This document shows positions 21,455 to 30,975 of a DNA stretch of 64,000 nt, piece by piece. The position numbers and the translations under genes were made by a program. Below the pieces are notes generated by a model. It searched no databases. It saw nothing but the letters and a program-made list of their open reading frames with translations, and had not been told where the DNA came from. Source of the DNA: Ascarosepion bandense (Eukaryota; Mollusca; Cephalopoda; Sepiida; Sepiidae); the NCBI GenBank assembly GCA_037127315.1, contig JBBBDQ010001122.1:6031001-6095000 (forward strand), read 5' to 3'. How positions within the stretch are numbered: the stretch's first letter is position 1; each line of letters opens with the position of its first letter.

Positions 21455-21870
21455 CTACCTATAATTTCAATAAGTTTCCAACCACTAAATTTTTATTATA
21501 CTTAATACTTTAATGTATGTGTATAATTTAGTGTTTTCTAATGTTATTTATATTACTTAATTGTAATGTTTTAATGATACAATATAGTACTTTAATATAA
21601 TTACAATTATAATATTATAATACTTTAATATATATATATGTGTTTTAATATTTGTAAATATTACTTATATTGCTTAATTATATTATAATAATTTTAATAC
21701 ACAGATATTAGTATTTTAATAAATATTATTTCATTGACAGATTTTAACTGTTAACTACTTTCAAAAAATTTATTTATAAAAAGTTTGCTTAATACTTGTA
21801 TACATTGTTTTGCTAAAATTTTGAACAGAAATGTATTTCATTTTGTCATTCACACACATACTAATGTTAT
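21455..21870. other. AT-rich unassigned sequence
   Basis: Almost pure A/T with ATTAT/TAATA reiterations; no element or gene seen. Confidence 0.4.
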
Positions 21871-22165
21871 CACCATATCAGTTAAGTGCCATACGTGATA
21901 CATGCTTTGGGTGATCAAGTCTTGAAAGAGACATGTGACTGGGCAGAAGATTATCCCACAGTAGGTTGTCATTGCTTTCTGCAGTAGACTGGTTGCCAGC
22001 CAAGGCTATAGAACCCAACCTGTCCTATTATTTAACCCATAACTAGGAGGAAGAGACGGATTAATACTTTTCCCAAGGGTATTTGTGGGTAAGTGAATGC
22101 AAGGAATTCAACTGGAATTCAAACTCGGCACCCCAATCTCTTGTTCTGAGTTGATATCCACTGCA
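21871..22165 (-). mobile_element. tRNA-derived SINE
   Basis: AGTTAAGTGCCATACGTGAT through GGCAGAAGATTATCCC to CAAACTCGG: same family and orientation as the copies at 6.2 and 59.9 kb. The tRNA head is incomplete. Confidence 0.75.
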
Positions 22166-22489
22166 TCACAGCACACATACTGCCATATAAACACACTTAA
22201 TTCATCTATAATTTAAATACTTGGCACTTGCATTATTTTTGCATACATACACTTAAATTTAAAATAAGCATCTATTGCTTTTATTACATGTGGCACACAC
22301 ATAAAAACAGGCACAAGTTTTTTGTACATTAAAAATGTTCATCTATTGCTTTATTACATGTGACAAGTATCTGACCAGTAGAATCAAACCTCAATCAACA
22401 TATTGTCTCTATGGATTTTTAAAAAAATTAACAAATATATTTTAAAATTGTTTGTCTTTAAAAAATCTCTGAAGAAGCTTATCAAGTGA

Positions 22490-23318
22490 AACATATTAGA
22501 TTGCAAGCAGTTGTTGAGCAAAACCCACATCAAAGTGTGAGAGAAATGTCTCAGATGCTTGGTGTCAGCATTGTAACAGTCTCCCACCATTTTCAGAGTA
22601 TTGGCAAGGGGAAAAAGCTCAATAAATGGGTTCCTCATGATCTCAATGAAAATCGGGCGCTTTGAAGTGTGCTTGATGCTCTTTCTACATAACACTAATG
22701 ATCTATTTCTTGGCCAAGTAGTCAACTGGGAAGTGGATCCTTGGCTTAATCATGACAGTCCCCCAAACATTTCCCAAAGCCAAAGTTGCATCAGCAAAAG
22801 ATTATGGTGACTGTCTGGTGGTATGTCATTGGTGTTTTCCACTACAATTTTCTGGAAGCCAATCAGAGCATTAATGCAGAGCTTTACTGCAATCAACTTG
22901 CTGAAATGCATACACGCCTGCAAAAAATGAAACCTACATTGGTGAATTGGACATGGTCCAATTCCCCAATAATACAAGTTACAAGAATGATGTTGCAAAA
23001 ACTCACAGACTTGGAATATGAGTTTATCAGATCATCCATATTCTCCTGATCTTTCACCTACTGATTATCATGCACTTAAGCACATTTTTAAATGGTAAAA
23101 CTTTTAGCTCCAAATCAAAAGTGGAATCAGCTTTTAAAGATTTCATTACATCACAACCACTAATTTTTTATCAATGATGAATAAATAATTTTGTTGATCA
23201 ATGGCAGTTGTGTAGATGCTCAAGGCTCATATTTTACTAATTTCAACATTTCTGCAGATATTTTTTCAAGAATAAAAGTATGTTTTTGAAATCGGACATT
23301 ACTTTTGTAACAGCCTAA
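22490..23318 (+). pseudogene. mariner transposase relic
   Basis: The frames read LQAVVEQNPHQSVREMSQML, then VTVSHHFQSIGKGKKL and KWVPHDLNEN (helix-turn-helix and WVPHEL linker). QQKIMVTVWWYVIGV and the C-terminal YSPDLSPTDYH with the last catalytic D follow. Frameshifts and a missing segment around the second D make it inactive. The right terminal repeat survives (ATCGGACATTACTTTTG...CAGCCTAA, ending 23,318 before TA). The left end is replaced by the CTGAAGAAGCTTATCAAGTG repeat at 22,462. Confidence 0.85.
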
Positions 23319-23330
23319 TATATATCTATA

Positions 23331-23386
23331 GTCATTCACAGACAGTTTGTTTCACTGTATCACAGCTCATCAGTATGGTTAGACAT
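23331..23386 (-). ncRNA. Hammerhead ribozyme, copy 3 (core intact)
   Basis: On the minus strand: CTGATGA (23,373-23,367), stem II GCTGT-GAT-ACAGT, GAAA (23,353-23,350), short stem III ACA/TGT, cleavage triplet GTC (23,343-23,341). The stem I partners are CCATA and TGTGA (four of five pairs), then GTC/GAC beyond an internal loop. All invariant bases (C3 U4 G5 A6, G8 A9, G12 A13 A14, A15.1-U16.1, H17) are present. Predicted cut is between 23,341 and 23,340. Confidence 0.8.
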
Positions 23387-23646
23387 CTGATTGCTTCTAG
23401 CCAGTATTGAAACCCGACCAATTTGACATCAGTCAAAGATTTTACCTCTAAGCTATTAGTGCATGGTGGAGTAAGGAAGATTTTAGCTGTTATATACACA
23501 ATGTACACACCAGTAGCTGATAGTGTTCAAATTCATTGCTGAATAAATGATGCATAAATAGCAGTGAGTAACAACTGTTTTTAAAATCTAACATTTCTCC
23601 AGAGTGCTCAGTTGACATCCGAGAGCGTAAATAGTAATACAATTGA

Positions 23647-23700
<54 letters not shown>

Positions 23701-23701
<1 letters not shown>

Positions 23702-23756
23702 TCATCTACATACAAGCCTGTTTTGCTGTATCACAGTTCATCAGTGTAGCTAGACA
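23701..23756 (-). ncRNA. Hammerhead ribozyme motif, copy 4 (G12 lost)
   Basis: CTGATGA (23,744-23,738), stem II ACTGT-GAT-ACAGC, AAAA for GAAA, stem III ACA...TGT, GTA. Stem I is a perfect CTACA/TGTAG, a compensated change from CCACA/TGTGG in copy 5. Confidence 0.75.
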
Positions 23757-24011
23757 CATCCACTTGCTTCTGGCCGAGATCAAAACTCAACTGATTTGGG
23801 GTCAGTTGAAGTCGCCACCTCCCAAACCATAGGTGCATGGAATCAAAGAAAGGAAATTTTAACATGTTGTATATAAGCAGTGTATACACATGCCAGTCAC
23901 CGAAAGAACTCAATTCATTTCTGAAGAGTCACGCATATATCCAGAAGTGGAAACTGTTTTTAAAATTTTCTTTTCTAGAGAGCTCAATCATAATGAGAGC
24001 ATAATATATTA

Positions 24012-24066
24012 GTCATCCACATACAAGCTTGTTTCCCTATATCACAGCTCATCAGTGTGGCTAGAC
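24012..24066 (-). ncRNA. Hammerhead ribozyme, copy 5 (core intact, weak stem II)
   Basis: CTGATGA, stem II GCTGT-GAT-ATAGG (outer pair broken, one wobble), GAAA intact, stem III ACAAG/CTTGT, cleavage triplet GTA (H17 = A, allowed). Stem I is a perfect CCACA/TGTGG, followed by GTC/GAC. Confidence 0.75.
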
Positions 24067-24202
24067 ACATCCACTTGCTTCTGGCTGGGATCGAAACTTA
24101 ACTGATTTGGTGTCAGTCAGTCACTACCCCCTAAGCCATAGGGGCATGGAATCAGAAGGGAAATTTTAACGTATTGTATATAAGCAGTGTATACACATGG
24201 CA

Positions 24203-24236
<34 letters not shown>

Positions 24237-24284
24237 AATCTGTCGCTTTCTGCATCACGTGATGTAAACAATCTCTCTCTATGA

Positions 24285-24390
24285 ACGCTCTCGAGAAATA
24301 CATTTCTAATTTAAATTTTAAAATCATTTGTTTCTGATGAAGGGCTGAGGCTGGTCTGAAATATCAAATATAATAATAGAAATAAACAAT
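24285..24390 (+). repeat. Hammerhead-like phrase in a Penelope-like repeat
   Basis: TTTCTGATGAAGGGCTGAGG then CTGGTCTGAAATATC has the order CTGATGA, imperfect hairpin, GAAA. Stem II pairs only in part, so this is at best a relic. (TA)n tracts lie on both sides. Confidence 0.4.
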
Positions 24391-24440
24391 TACTGTCAAA
24401 AAAATACATTTTTAAGCTTACAACTTTTTAATAGTTTTTC

Positions 24441-24477
<37 letters not shown>

Positions 24478-24929
24478 CAATTGTAAATATTTATATGTAT
24501 CTTCTTTGTATTTATTGACCCTATAGAAAGAGGGGAAATTAGGGAAGAAGAAACGAGTGCACCCATCCATTTGATTGAGGGGGTGGGGTAGTTCCAATCT
24601 TGACTAGGAATGACTGCAAAATACTTGCCCCTCCCCAATTTATAGGCAGAAGCACACAAATGCATGCTGGGATTTCTTTCTAGCCAATAATGCAGGGCTC
24701 TTGTTGATTTCGTATGACTTGGATCTTGCTATGTCTTGTCCTGAAGTTAGAATGCTAAGTTTGTTGATTTGAATTTGCACTTTTGTGACGACCCCAGTTC
24801 TTAGTTTGTGAACTTTTTGGCATATTGTTTGCTTGCTTTATACTATTTCTTTCCTTTTCTTTTTCTTGTTATTGTCTATTGCAAACTTTGTCAATTCTGT
24901 TTGTTGGGCAGTTCTGCCATTTATTTATA

Positions 24930-25135
24930 TATTTTTTTTAAAAAATCGACATTCTCCTCCCCCTCAAGCACGGTAGTAATTCCACTAAAATGTAAGGGGC
25001 TACTGGAAGTGAAAGAGAAAAAGGGAAAGAAAAGACTTTAGAAAAAACTGTAAACCCAATCCTTAAGAGGAAACAAGTGATAAATCTCTATTTCTATTCA
25101 AAAGACCAGAGAGGAGTGTGAAACATTTAATAATG
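24930..25135 (-). mobile_element. LINE/SINE tail relic
   Basis: CCCCTCAAGCACGGTAGTAATTCCAC and AAGGGGCTACTGG, then AAACTGTAAACCCAATCCTTAAGAGG, are a diverged form of the LINE-tailed SINE at 3.7 kb. Confidence 0.5.
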
Positions 25136-25139
25136 GCAA

Positions 25140-25186
<47 letters not shown>

Positions 25187-25357
25187 ATTCGCAGACAGAT
25201 CTGTTTCGCTGTATCACAGCTCATCAGTACTGTTAGATATCAGATTACTTCTAGCCAGGATTGAAAACTGACTGAAATTGGTGTCAGTCAGCAACTATAC
25301 CTCTGAGCTATGGGTGCTCGGTAGCAGAAGGCTGACTTTAGCGTGTTATATACAATG

Positions 25358-25393
<36 letters not shown>

Positions 25394-25395
25394 TT
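25140..25395 (-). mobile_element. Hammerhead-ribozyme SINE, single copy between TA tracts
   Basis: The element runs from the A-box side (CTCAGAGGTATAG near 25,305-25,293) through the B box (GTTTTCAATCC near 25,268-25,258) to the hammerhead and a 40-bp (TA)n at 25,143-25,182. A second (TA)n borders it at 25,361-25,390. Confidence 0.8.
25184..25238 (-). ncRNA. Hammerhead ribozyme, copy 6 (core intact)
   Basis: CTGATGA (25,227-25,221), perfect stem II GCTGT-GAT-ACAGC, GAAA with the CpG still unmutated, stem III ACAG/CTGT, and GTC (25,196-25,194). Core and stems II and III are the best of the nine. Stem I (CAGTA/TGCGA) keeps only three pairs next to the core, so activity may be low. Confidence 0.8.
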
Positions 25396-25514
25396 GTTTA
25401 ATTACTTAGTTTTTGATCATAATAAAATTAGACCAGTTCATATTTGTATTAAAAAGTGTTCAATACAATAATATTGTAGAACTTTTGAATATTTTCCATT
25501 TATAAACGAGTTAC

Positions 25515-25650
25515 TAAGCAACCCAGGTTTCTACCATGAGTGGTACCTTCAGAAAATATATATATTTTCTAAACATATACTGTTAAATATAAGAGACAAT
25601 GAATGTCTATTATGTTTAATCATGAGCCGTTCTAAATATATATTGTTTGA
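25515..25650 (-). repeat. Fold-back family fragment with hammerhead-like hairpin
   Basis: On the minus strand CTGAAGG, hairpin TACCA-CTCA-TGGTA, GAAAC. The neighbouring ACTGTTAAATATAAGAGACA matches the repeats at 44.8 and 62.3-62.9 kb. Confidence 0.5.
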
Positions 25651-26665
25651 AGAGATCTGCTTATTCTTTATTTATTTATTTATTTATTTTTTTAAGCTTA
25701 TTTAATGCTCTTTGTATGGTGTCTTTTGATGATTTGGCCTTTTTTGAAAGTTTTCAAATGCTGGCGATTAGGTTCTCTCCCTTGCATTTTAAAACCTCAT
25801 AGCTGGAATCTTCTGGTCGTTTACTACTATGATTTATTTCTAGGGACAAATTGCTACCCTTGAATCACTTAAACCCACTTTGAGACAATGGGGTCAGATT
25901 TTGCTTCATTTCCTTCCACTTCTAAAATTCTGTGAACAGAATCAGTAGATTTGATGCCTATTTTGAAATAATGCCTCAGAATCCCCTGAATCTATTATTT
26001 TAATATCTAAAACAAAAGGTACCAGCAGAGCAGGTAACTTTGATAGGCTTTCAGCAATTTCTTTAACTTTTCTAGACAAGAATATTTCCAATGGTTGTCA
26101 TTTTTCATTTCAGTAACACTATTACTGCAACAGTATTCTTAGGTTTTTCACTGAATCATAGATGACATTTTTTTCCATTAGCAAAATTAATGGCAATGTT
26201 GTGTAACTTTAATAACATTAATCTAAATATTATATCAATATGTAAACATTGATTTAAATATAAATTAAATGTGGTAATTTCCTTACAGCTAACTTTTGAT
26301 GAAATTTTAATGTATCTTCACCATATTGATGGTACCTTGCTGGAATAGAATATACACAGTTTTGTTTTTTTTACAAAGGCACATCTGAATTAAAATTTTT
26401 GAAAAGACCCATCATCTGTTCTTTATTTTTCCAAGATATTACTTTGAAAAAAAAATTTTCTGTTTCCTTTCTCATTTTTTACTTACTTCCCTTCGATAAT
26501 TGGAAATATATAAATGAACAGATCCTATCGTTGCAATTTTCAAATCAAAAATTGATGCAAATGCAGTAAAGCAACTCTTAATAAAATTTTGGAGCTATTT
26601 TGTTTTTATCTGTACCAGAACCTTTTTACAAATGAAAATATAGTTTACAACTACATCATGTTGAA
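25651..26665. other. Unassigned intron 2 sequence
   Basis: A TTTA tract at 25,670-25,692; otherwise nothing recognised. Confidence 0.4.
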
Positions 26666-26667
26666 AT

Positions 26668-26900
26668 ACCGGTTCCCATATGATCACTGAAGTTAAGCAA
26701 TGTCGAGCTTGGTCAGTACCTAGATTAGTAACTGCTTGGGAACACCAGGTGCTATAATTTTGAATGTGTGGATGTTGTAATGAATAATGACTTGGAATTG
26801 TTAATTGGAGGGCCAAGTTCCAATTCCAGTTGAGTTATATCCACTTACATGCAGATACCCTTGGGAAAGTCATGAATCCATCTCTTTCCCACAGTTATGG
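26668..26900 (+). mobile_element. Composite 5S rRNA/tRNA SINE, copy 1
   Basis: GGTTCCCATATGATCACTGA, AGTTAAGCAATGTCGAGC, GGTCAGTACCTAGAT and TTGGGAACACCAGGTGCT follow the order of the 5S rRNA internal promoter and 3' half. A tRNA-like second unit follows: TGTTGTAATGAATAATGACT with B-box-like AAGTTCCAATTCC (26,815). A shared tail (CAGATACCCTTGGGAAAGTC) links it to the tRNA SINEs. Confidence 0.8.
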
Positions 26901-27169
26901 GTTAATTACTGAAATGTGTATTCCTAACTCATTATCTCCCCCACAAGATTTTTACAATTAAAAAATATTTTCTGGCTTTAAATAACCTGCAAAGGTTGAT
27001 AAGCTGTTGAAAATGAATATTGTTGATATTGTGTGAACCCACATAGTATTTGTTTTGTTTACCCACATCGAATGATTTTTACCAGGTCCTTATCATGCAA
27101 TGAGTAGATCAAGCTATTTTCTTTAGCTTTGTGATGTTAGCATGGTAGTATTGTTATATAATGCCTGGT

Positions 27170-27660
27170 TTTCCAACAATGATGATCGTCTTGTCTGATG
27201 ATGAAGAACAACAAGTATATAGAAAGATATAAACTTATGTTTTTATTCTTTGTTGGTGATGGTTGTGTGGAGGAGGATGTAGTCAGAGAGAATCATGCTT
27301 GTACGTGGGCATTGTTGTGAGTTGTTAACCAGCAGGAGTTCTCTTCTCTTCTCTGTGTTCTCCCTGTGTTCTGATTTTGGTTAGAAAACCCCCAAAACTT
27401 ATATAACACAAAATTTCCACGTATTTTTACCTGCTGGGGTTTTCGTTTAATTGTCATCTATGGCCAGGCACATCAATCAATCATCTTCGCCAGCTATTGT
27501 CTTTTAAGCTACTTGCCTTTGATGTCAATCATGCTTTTATCAGTCACTGCTTGTGTTTTCTGCCTTTGATGTCAATCATATTTGTCGGGTTACAGTAATA
27601 TATTACAGTATGTCAAAGAGACAGTTTTCTGTGGGGACGGTATCATGGGTGAAATCAGGT
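27170..27660. repeat. Possible LTR-like repeat
   Basis: CTTGTCTGATGATGAAGAACAAC, a CTTCTCTTCTCTGTGTTCTCC tract and the boundary TAATATATTACAG are suggestive, but no matched ends were found. Confidence 0.25.
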
Positions 27661-27824
27661 AATCATAATTCTGAATGATGTCCAAACTTAATCTAAAATT
27701 TGAATATTCCTTATTTAATACTCCTTGCTTAGTTTTCCTCATTCATTGTTATTGGATAAATTTTTCTTAAAATGCTCTCCTAAATTTCTGAATTATTACA
27801 TCCAATACATGTACTCGCATTGAT

Positions 27825-28045
27825 GCACCAGTTCCCATATGATCACTGAAGTTAAGCTTGGTCAGTACCTATATAGTTGACTGCTACAAATACCAGGTGT
27901 GTAAGCTTGGATATGTGGATGGTGTAATAGATAATGGTTCAGGGATTGTTAATCAAAGAGCCATGTTCCAGTTGGGTCCATTATAAACACATATATGTAA
28001 ATACTCATTGGAAAGGCATGAATCCAGATCTTTTTAGAATTGCAA
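27825..28045 (+). mobile_element. Composite 5S rRNA/tRNA SINE, copy 2
   Basis: AGTTCCCATATGATCACTGA, AGTTAAGCTTGGTCAGTACC and TACCAGGTGTGTAAGCTTGG, then the tRNA-like GGTGTAATAGATAATGGTTC with a degenerate B box. Short deletions occur within the 5S part. Confidence 0.75.
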
Positions 28046-28488
28046 CAATTCTATAAATGCCAGTATTTTTTTTATTATTTTAAATTGAATAAAGTTTTAC
28101 TTTTAACTATTTGTATTGAAATAAAAACAATAGTAACAGTGCAGTTTATTATTTAATTAATAAAGTAAAATTTTAAATGGTTATGAAATAGTTAAATTGA
28201 AGACTGATGATGTGCAAAGCATTGCTAATTTTAGCACTTAGGTGCTTCTGTAGGTGAATAAAAAGAATAGTTAAAAACAAAAAATCATATCGCCATTTTA
28301 ATTTTGTTAAAAGTCTTTTAAAAAAATAATTTATTTACAACATGAAATTGAATTATAATAGCATATTACCACATTCAAGCAGACAAATCATAAAAGAAAA
28401 CAACCTACACTTTTATTTAAAATTGATACTTTAAAAATAAAATAAATTTAACATTTGTTTTAGACAGCTTAAAAAGGTTGTAGTAATT

Positions 28489-28976
28489 GATCTTGTTTGG
28501 GACATTAAATTGTTTTTAATGATCTTGTTTGGGACATTAAATTGTTTTTAATGATTTTGTTTGGGACATTAAATTGTTTTTAATGATCTTGTTTGGGACA
28601 TTAAATTGTTTTTAATGATCTTGTTTGGGACATTAAATTGTTTTTAATGATCTTGTTTGGGACATTAAATTGTTTTTAATGATCTTGTTTGGGACATTAA
28701 ATTGTTTTTAATGATCTTGTTTGGGACATTAAATTGTTTTTAATGATCTTGTTTGGGACATTAAATTGTTTTTAATGATCTTGTTTGGGACATTAAATTG
28801 TTTTTAATGATCTTGTTTGGGACATTAAATTGTTTTTAATGATCTTGTTTGGGACATTAAATTGTTTTTAAATTGATCTTGTTTGGGACATTAAATTGTT
28901 TTTAATGATCTTGTTTGGGACATTAAATTGTTTTTAATGATCTTGTTTGGGACATTAAATTGTTTTTAATCTTGTT
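28489..28976. repeat. 32-bp minisatellite, about 15 copies
   Basis: The unit TCTTGTTTGGGACATTAAAT followed by TGTTTTTAATGA repeats at exactly 32 bp from 28,491, almost without change; one unit has a short insert near 28,870. Each unit contains a small inverted repeat (ATTAAA...TTTAAT). The homogeneity suggests recent expansion or conversion. Confidence 0.95.
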
Positions 28977-29960
28977 TGAAGCATTATTAACATTTTTTAA
29001 TTTTTTTAAAGATGTCATTATTTTCTGCATTATTTTGAATTTTAGAGTGTTAGAAATAGATTAAAAATAGTTGTAGTCTTTAGATATGTAGAAATAAACT
29101 TAGAATAAAATTCTATGAAAATGAAAAACTCTTCATACACCTTAATATATAATATAGTGGCAACTGGGATAGGATTTAGATGCTTGAAAGAAATCACTTT
29201 TGAAAAAAGTCTGTGAAAAGTAAAATTAAATTACTTTTGATGCTCACTAATATATATCAATGATATTGTAGAATCTTAGTCTTTGGATGTACTGTATATA
29301 CTTGCATATAAGCCTACTTCATGTATAGTGCAAAACACTGGTTCTTTTTTTTGTTTTTCAGGAAAATCTGATTTTTATCATTTAGCTTGTGTATAATGTG
29401 ATCCCAGCTTCTGAGCAATACCAGTAGGACTTTTATAGTCAAGTATTGCCATATTGGGCATCATGTTGGACATATTTTATACCAAATAGATTTCTTTCTT
29501 TCTTTTTTTTTGTACAAAACTAACCTAAAATGGTGAGAAAAATGCAAAAGGAAAAAAAATATTGTTAATTCTTCATTTATACAAGATAGTTTTAGATTTT
29601 AATGAATGACGTTCAGCTGTTTATGTAGCAACAGAAATAAAGAATCTAGGCTACTGGAAAGCATGGTAAAGAAGATTACCTGTATTGTTATGGTTAGCCA
29701 AAGGTACCATGAGAATGTAGACCTACTGGTCACCGAAAATGCATGAATTTCCATGTGCTCAAGAAAAAATTTAACTTGTGTATAGTGCAACTGTTTACTG
29801 AAAATACATTTATTTGTAAACCCTTCAAAAATGCTACTTATGTATAATGTTTTTCCCCCACCCCATTTTTTTTTTTTTTTTTTTTTTTCAAGTAAAAACA
29901 CTGATCATAATAACTCACTATACTTGAGTATATATATATATATATGGTATAAAAAAAAAA
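28977..29960. other. Unassigned intron 2 sequence
   Basis: No element recognised. A long T run at 29,867-29,889 and (TA)n at 29,930-29,945. Confidence 0.4.
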
Positions 29961-29974
29961 TGAAGATACCTTTG

Positions 29975-30311
29975 TGTTAGGGCACTCTCCACCCTTTTAA
30001 TGATAAATGAACTATTCCATGCACTACAAATAGTGGTAGTGTCAAGACCTCGGGGTTGTTGGCAGTAATGTCACAGTAGTGATATACCAGTGCTAGAGTG
30101 ATTGGAACTGTACTAACAAGTCAGTCGGATACTTCCGGCAGTCAACCGGAAGTGATTATAATCGGACTCTACATCGTACAAAGAGACGTACAATTAATAC
30201 CTTGTTTCCAGTATGATTACTAACCCCACTTTGTAAATACTATTTTCTTCCGTAATACATTTATTTAATATAATTTTCTGTTGTTCGTATTTATTACCGC
30301 ACAACTCAACA
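29975..30311. mobile_element. Solo LTR, 337 bp, just upstream of ARMC8 exon 3
   Basis: It starts TGTTAGGGCACTC and ends CACAACTCAACA. It is flanked by a perfect 5-bp duplication CTTTG (29,970-29,974 and 30,312-30,316). The right end is 120 bp from exon 3. The interior has AATAC...TATTTATT motifs but no coding. Confidence 0.85.
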
Positions 30312-30431
30312 CTTTGATACACCTCAATATTTAATTTGAATGCTTAAAAGACTTTATGCTTAGTAATACATTTTATGTGTCTGAAACTGATTCTCTTACA
30401 ACAATTTCTTATATTTTTCTTGCATATTTAG

Positions 30432-30503
30432 ACAGGTGAAAAACACAGTGATTGGTAACAATAAACAAAAGACCAACGTTATTGTCCAAGGCATTATCCC
30501 CAG
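30432..30503 (+). CDS. ARMC8: ARMC8 exon 3
   Basis: Completes the Val codon from exon 2 and encodes QVKNTVIGNNKQKTNVIVQG then IIP and two bases of Arg. This matches the strongly conserved K-N-x-V-I-G-N-N-K-Q-K segment of the first armadillo repeat. Donor GTAAGT at 30,504. Confidence 0.95.
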
Positions 30504-30714
30504 GTAAGTATAATAATGCACTCCTTATGTTGGTTATAGATTTAACTTGTTTGTATCTGTATTTATTAACACTTAGAAACTTTTGTTGCCAGTGACATCA
30601 CTGACAGGATGTATTAAACAGTTTATGATGTAAATGAGTTGTTATAAATATGTATGATTGGGGGTGGGGGAATAGAGGTTGCATTTTGGGGAGTTTTTTT
30701 TTTCTTTTTTTATG

Positions 30715-30975
30715 CTTAATGATTTTCACCTCAAGCAAGGCAATAATACCATTAGAATTAGAGCATAGAGGGTTACAGGGACTAAAAGATAAGACTTTAG
30801 TTGGGAGTATTGAGGTAAAGACAATAAAAGAATGGGGTTCAAGAAGACAGAAGATGGAGATTGACATTATATTTATATTTTTGATGGTTATAGTTATCAG
30901 GAGTGGAAGAAATTCGAGAAGAGTTCCACAGGTGAGAAGTGCGAAAAAAGAAACTTAGAATTGGTGGAGGGGAAT
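30715..30975 (-). pseudogene. LINE 3'-end relic
   Basis: Minus-strand reading gives FFRTSHLWNSSRISSTPDNY, the common 'R-T-x-x-L-W-N-S-L-P' end of Jockey/CR1-type reverse transcriptases, followed by the GCCTTGCTTGAGGTGAAAAT tail. Confidence 0.7.

Larger units (their letters stand above)
23319..24210 (-). mobile_element. Tandem array of three hammerhead-ribozyme SINE units
   Basis: Three same-strand units follow each other (about 24,009-24,200; 23,701-24,008; 23,319-23,640), the middle one 309 bp long. A 50-bp (TA)n at 23,651-23,700 is the tail of the second unit. Each has, in minus-strand order, a TATATACAACA...-type 5' region, a tRNA-like A box (TGGCTT...GGGTAGCGAC type), a B box (GAGTTTCGATCCC type), the hammerhead, and ACTAATAT/(TA)n. 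Tandem hammerhead-bearing units are the hallmark of retrozymes, which yield circular RNA monomers by self-cleavage and ligation. Confidence 0.82.
19609..30431 (+). other. ARMC8: ARMC8 intron 2
   Basis: The longest complete intron in the window (10.8 kb), phase 2. It carries the hammerhead array, a mariner relic, a fold-back element, two 5S-type SINEs, the 32-bp minisatellite and a solo LTR. It ends TTTCTTGCATATTTAG. A second AG four bases downstream would put the frame into a stop, so 30,431 is the supported end. Confidence 0.88.

Noticed and set aside
22601..23049. Two open frames of 69 and 87 codons as small genes
   Set aside because: Both are pieces of the frameshifted mariner transposase.
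26668..26760. A 5S rRNA gene
   Set aside because: Only the promoter and 3' half resemble 5S, with many substitutions, and the copies share non-5S tails typical of a SINE.
28489..28976. Regular 32-bp repeats as a possible CRISPR array
   Set aside because: Units are head to tail with no spacers, in an animal intron.
30436..30440. Alternative acceptor for ARMC8 exon 3 at ACAG|GTG
   Set aside because: Joining there gives GTG-TGA, an immediate stop; the acceptor four bases upstream keeps the conserved frame.
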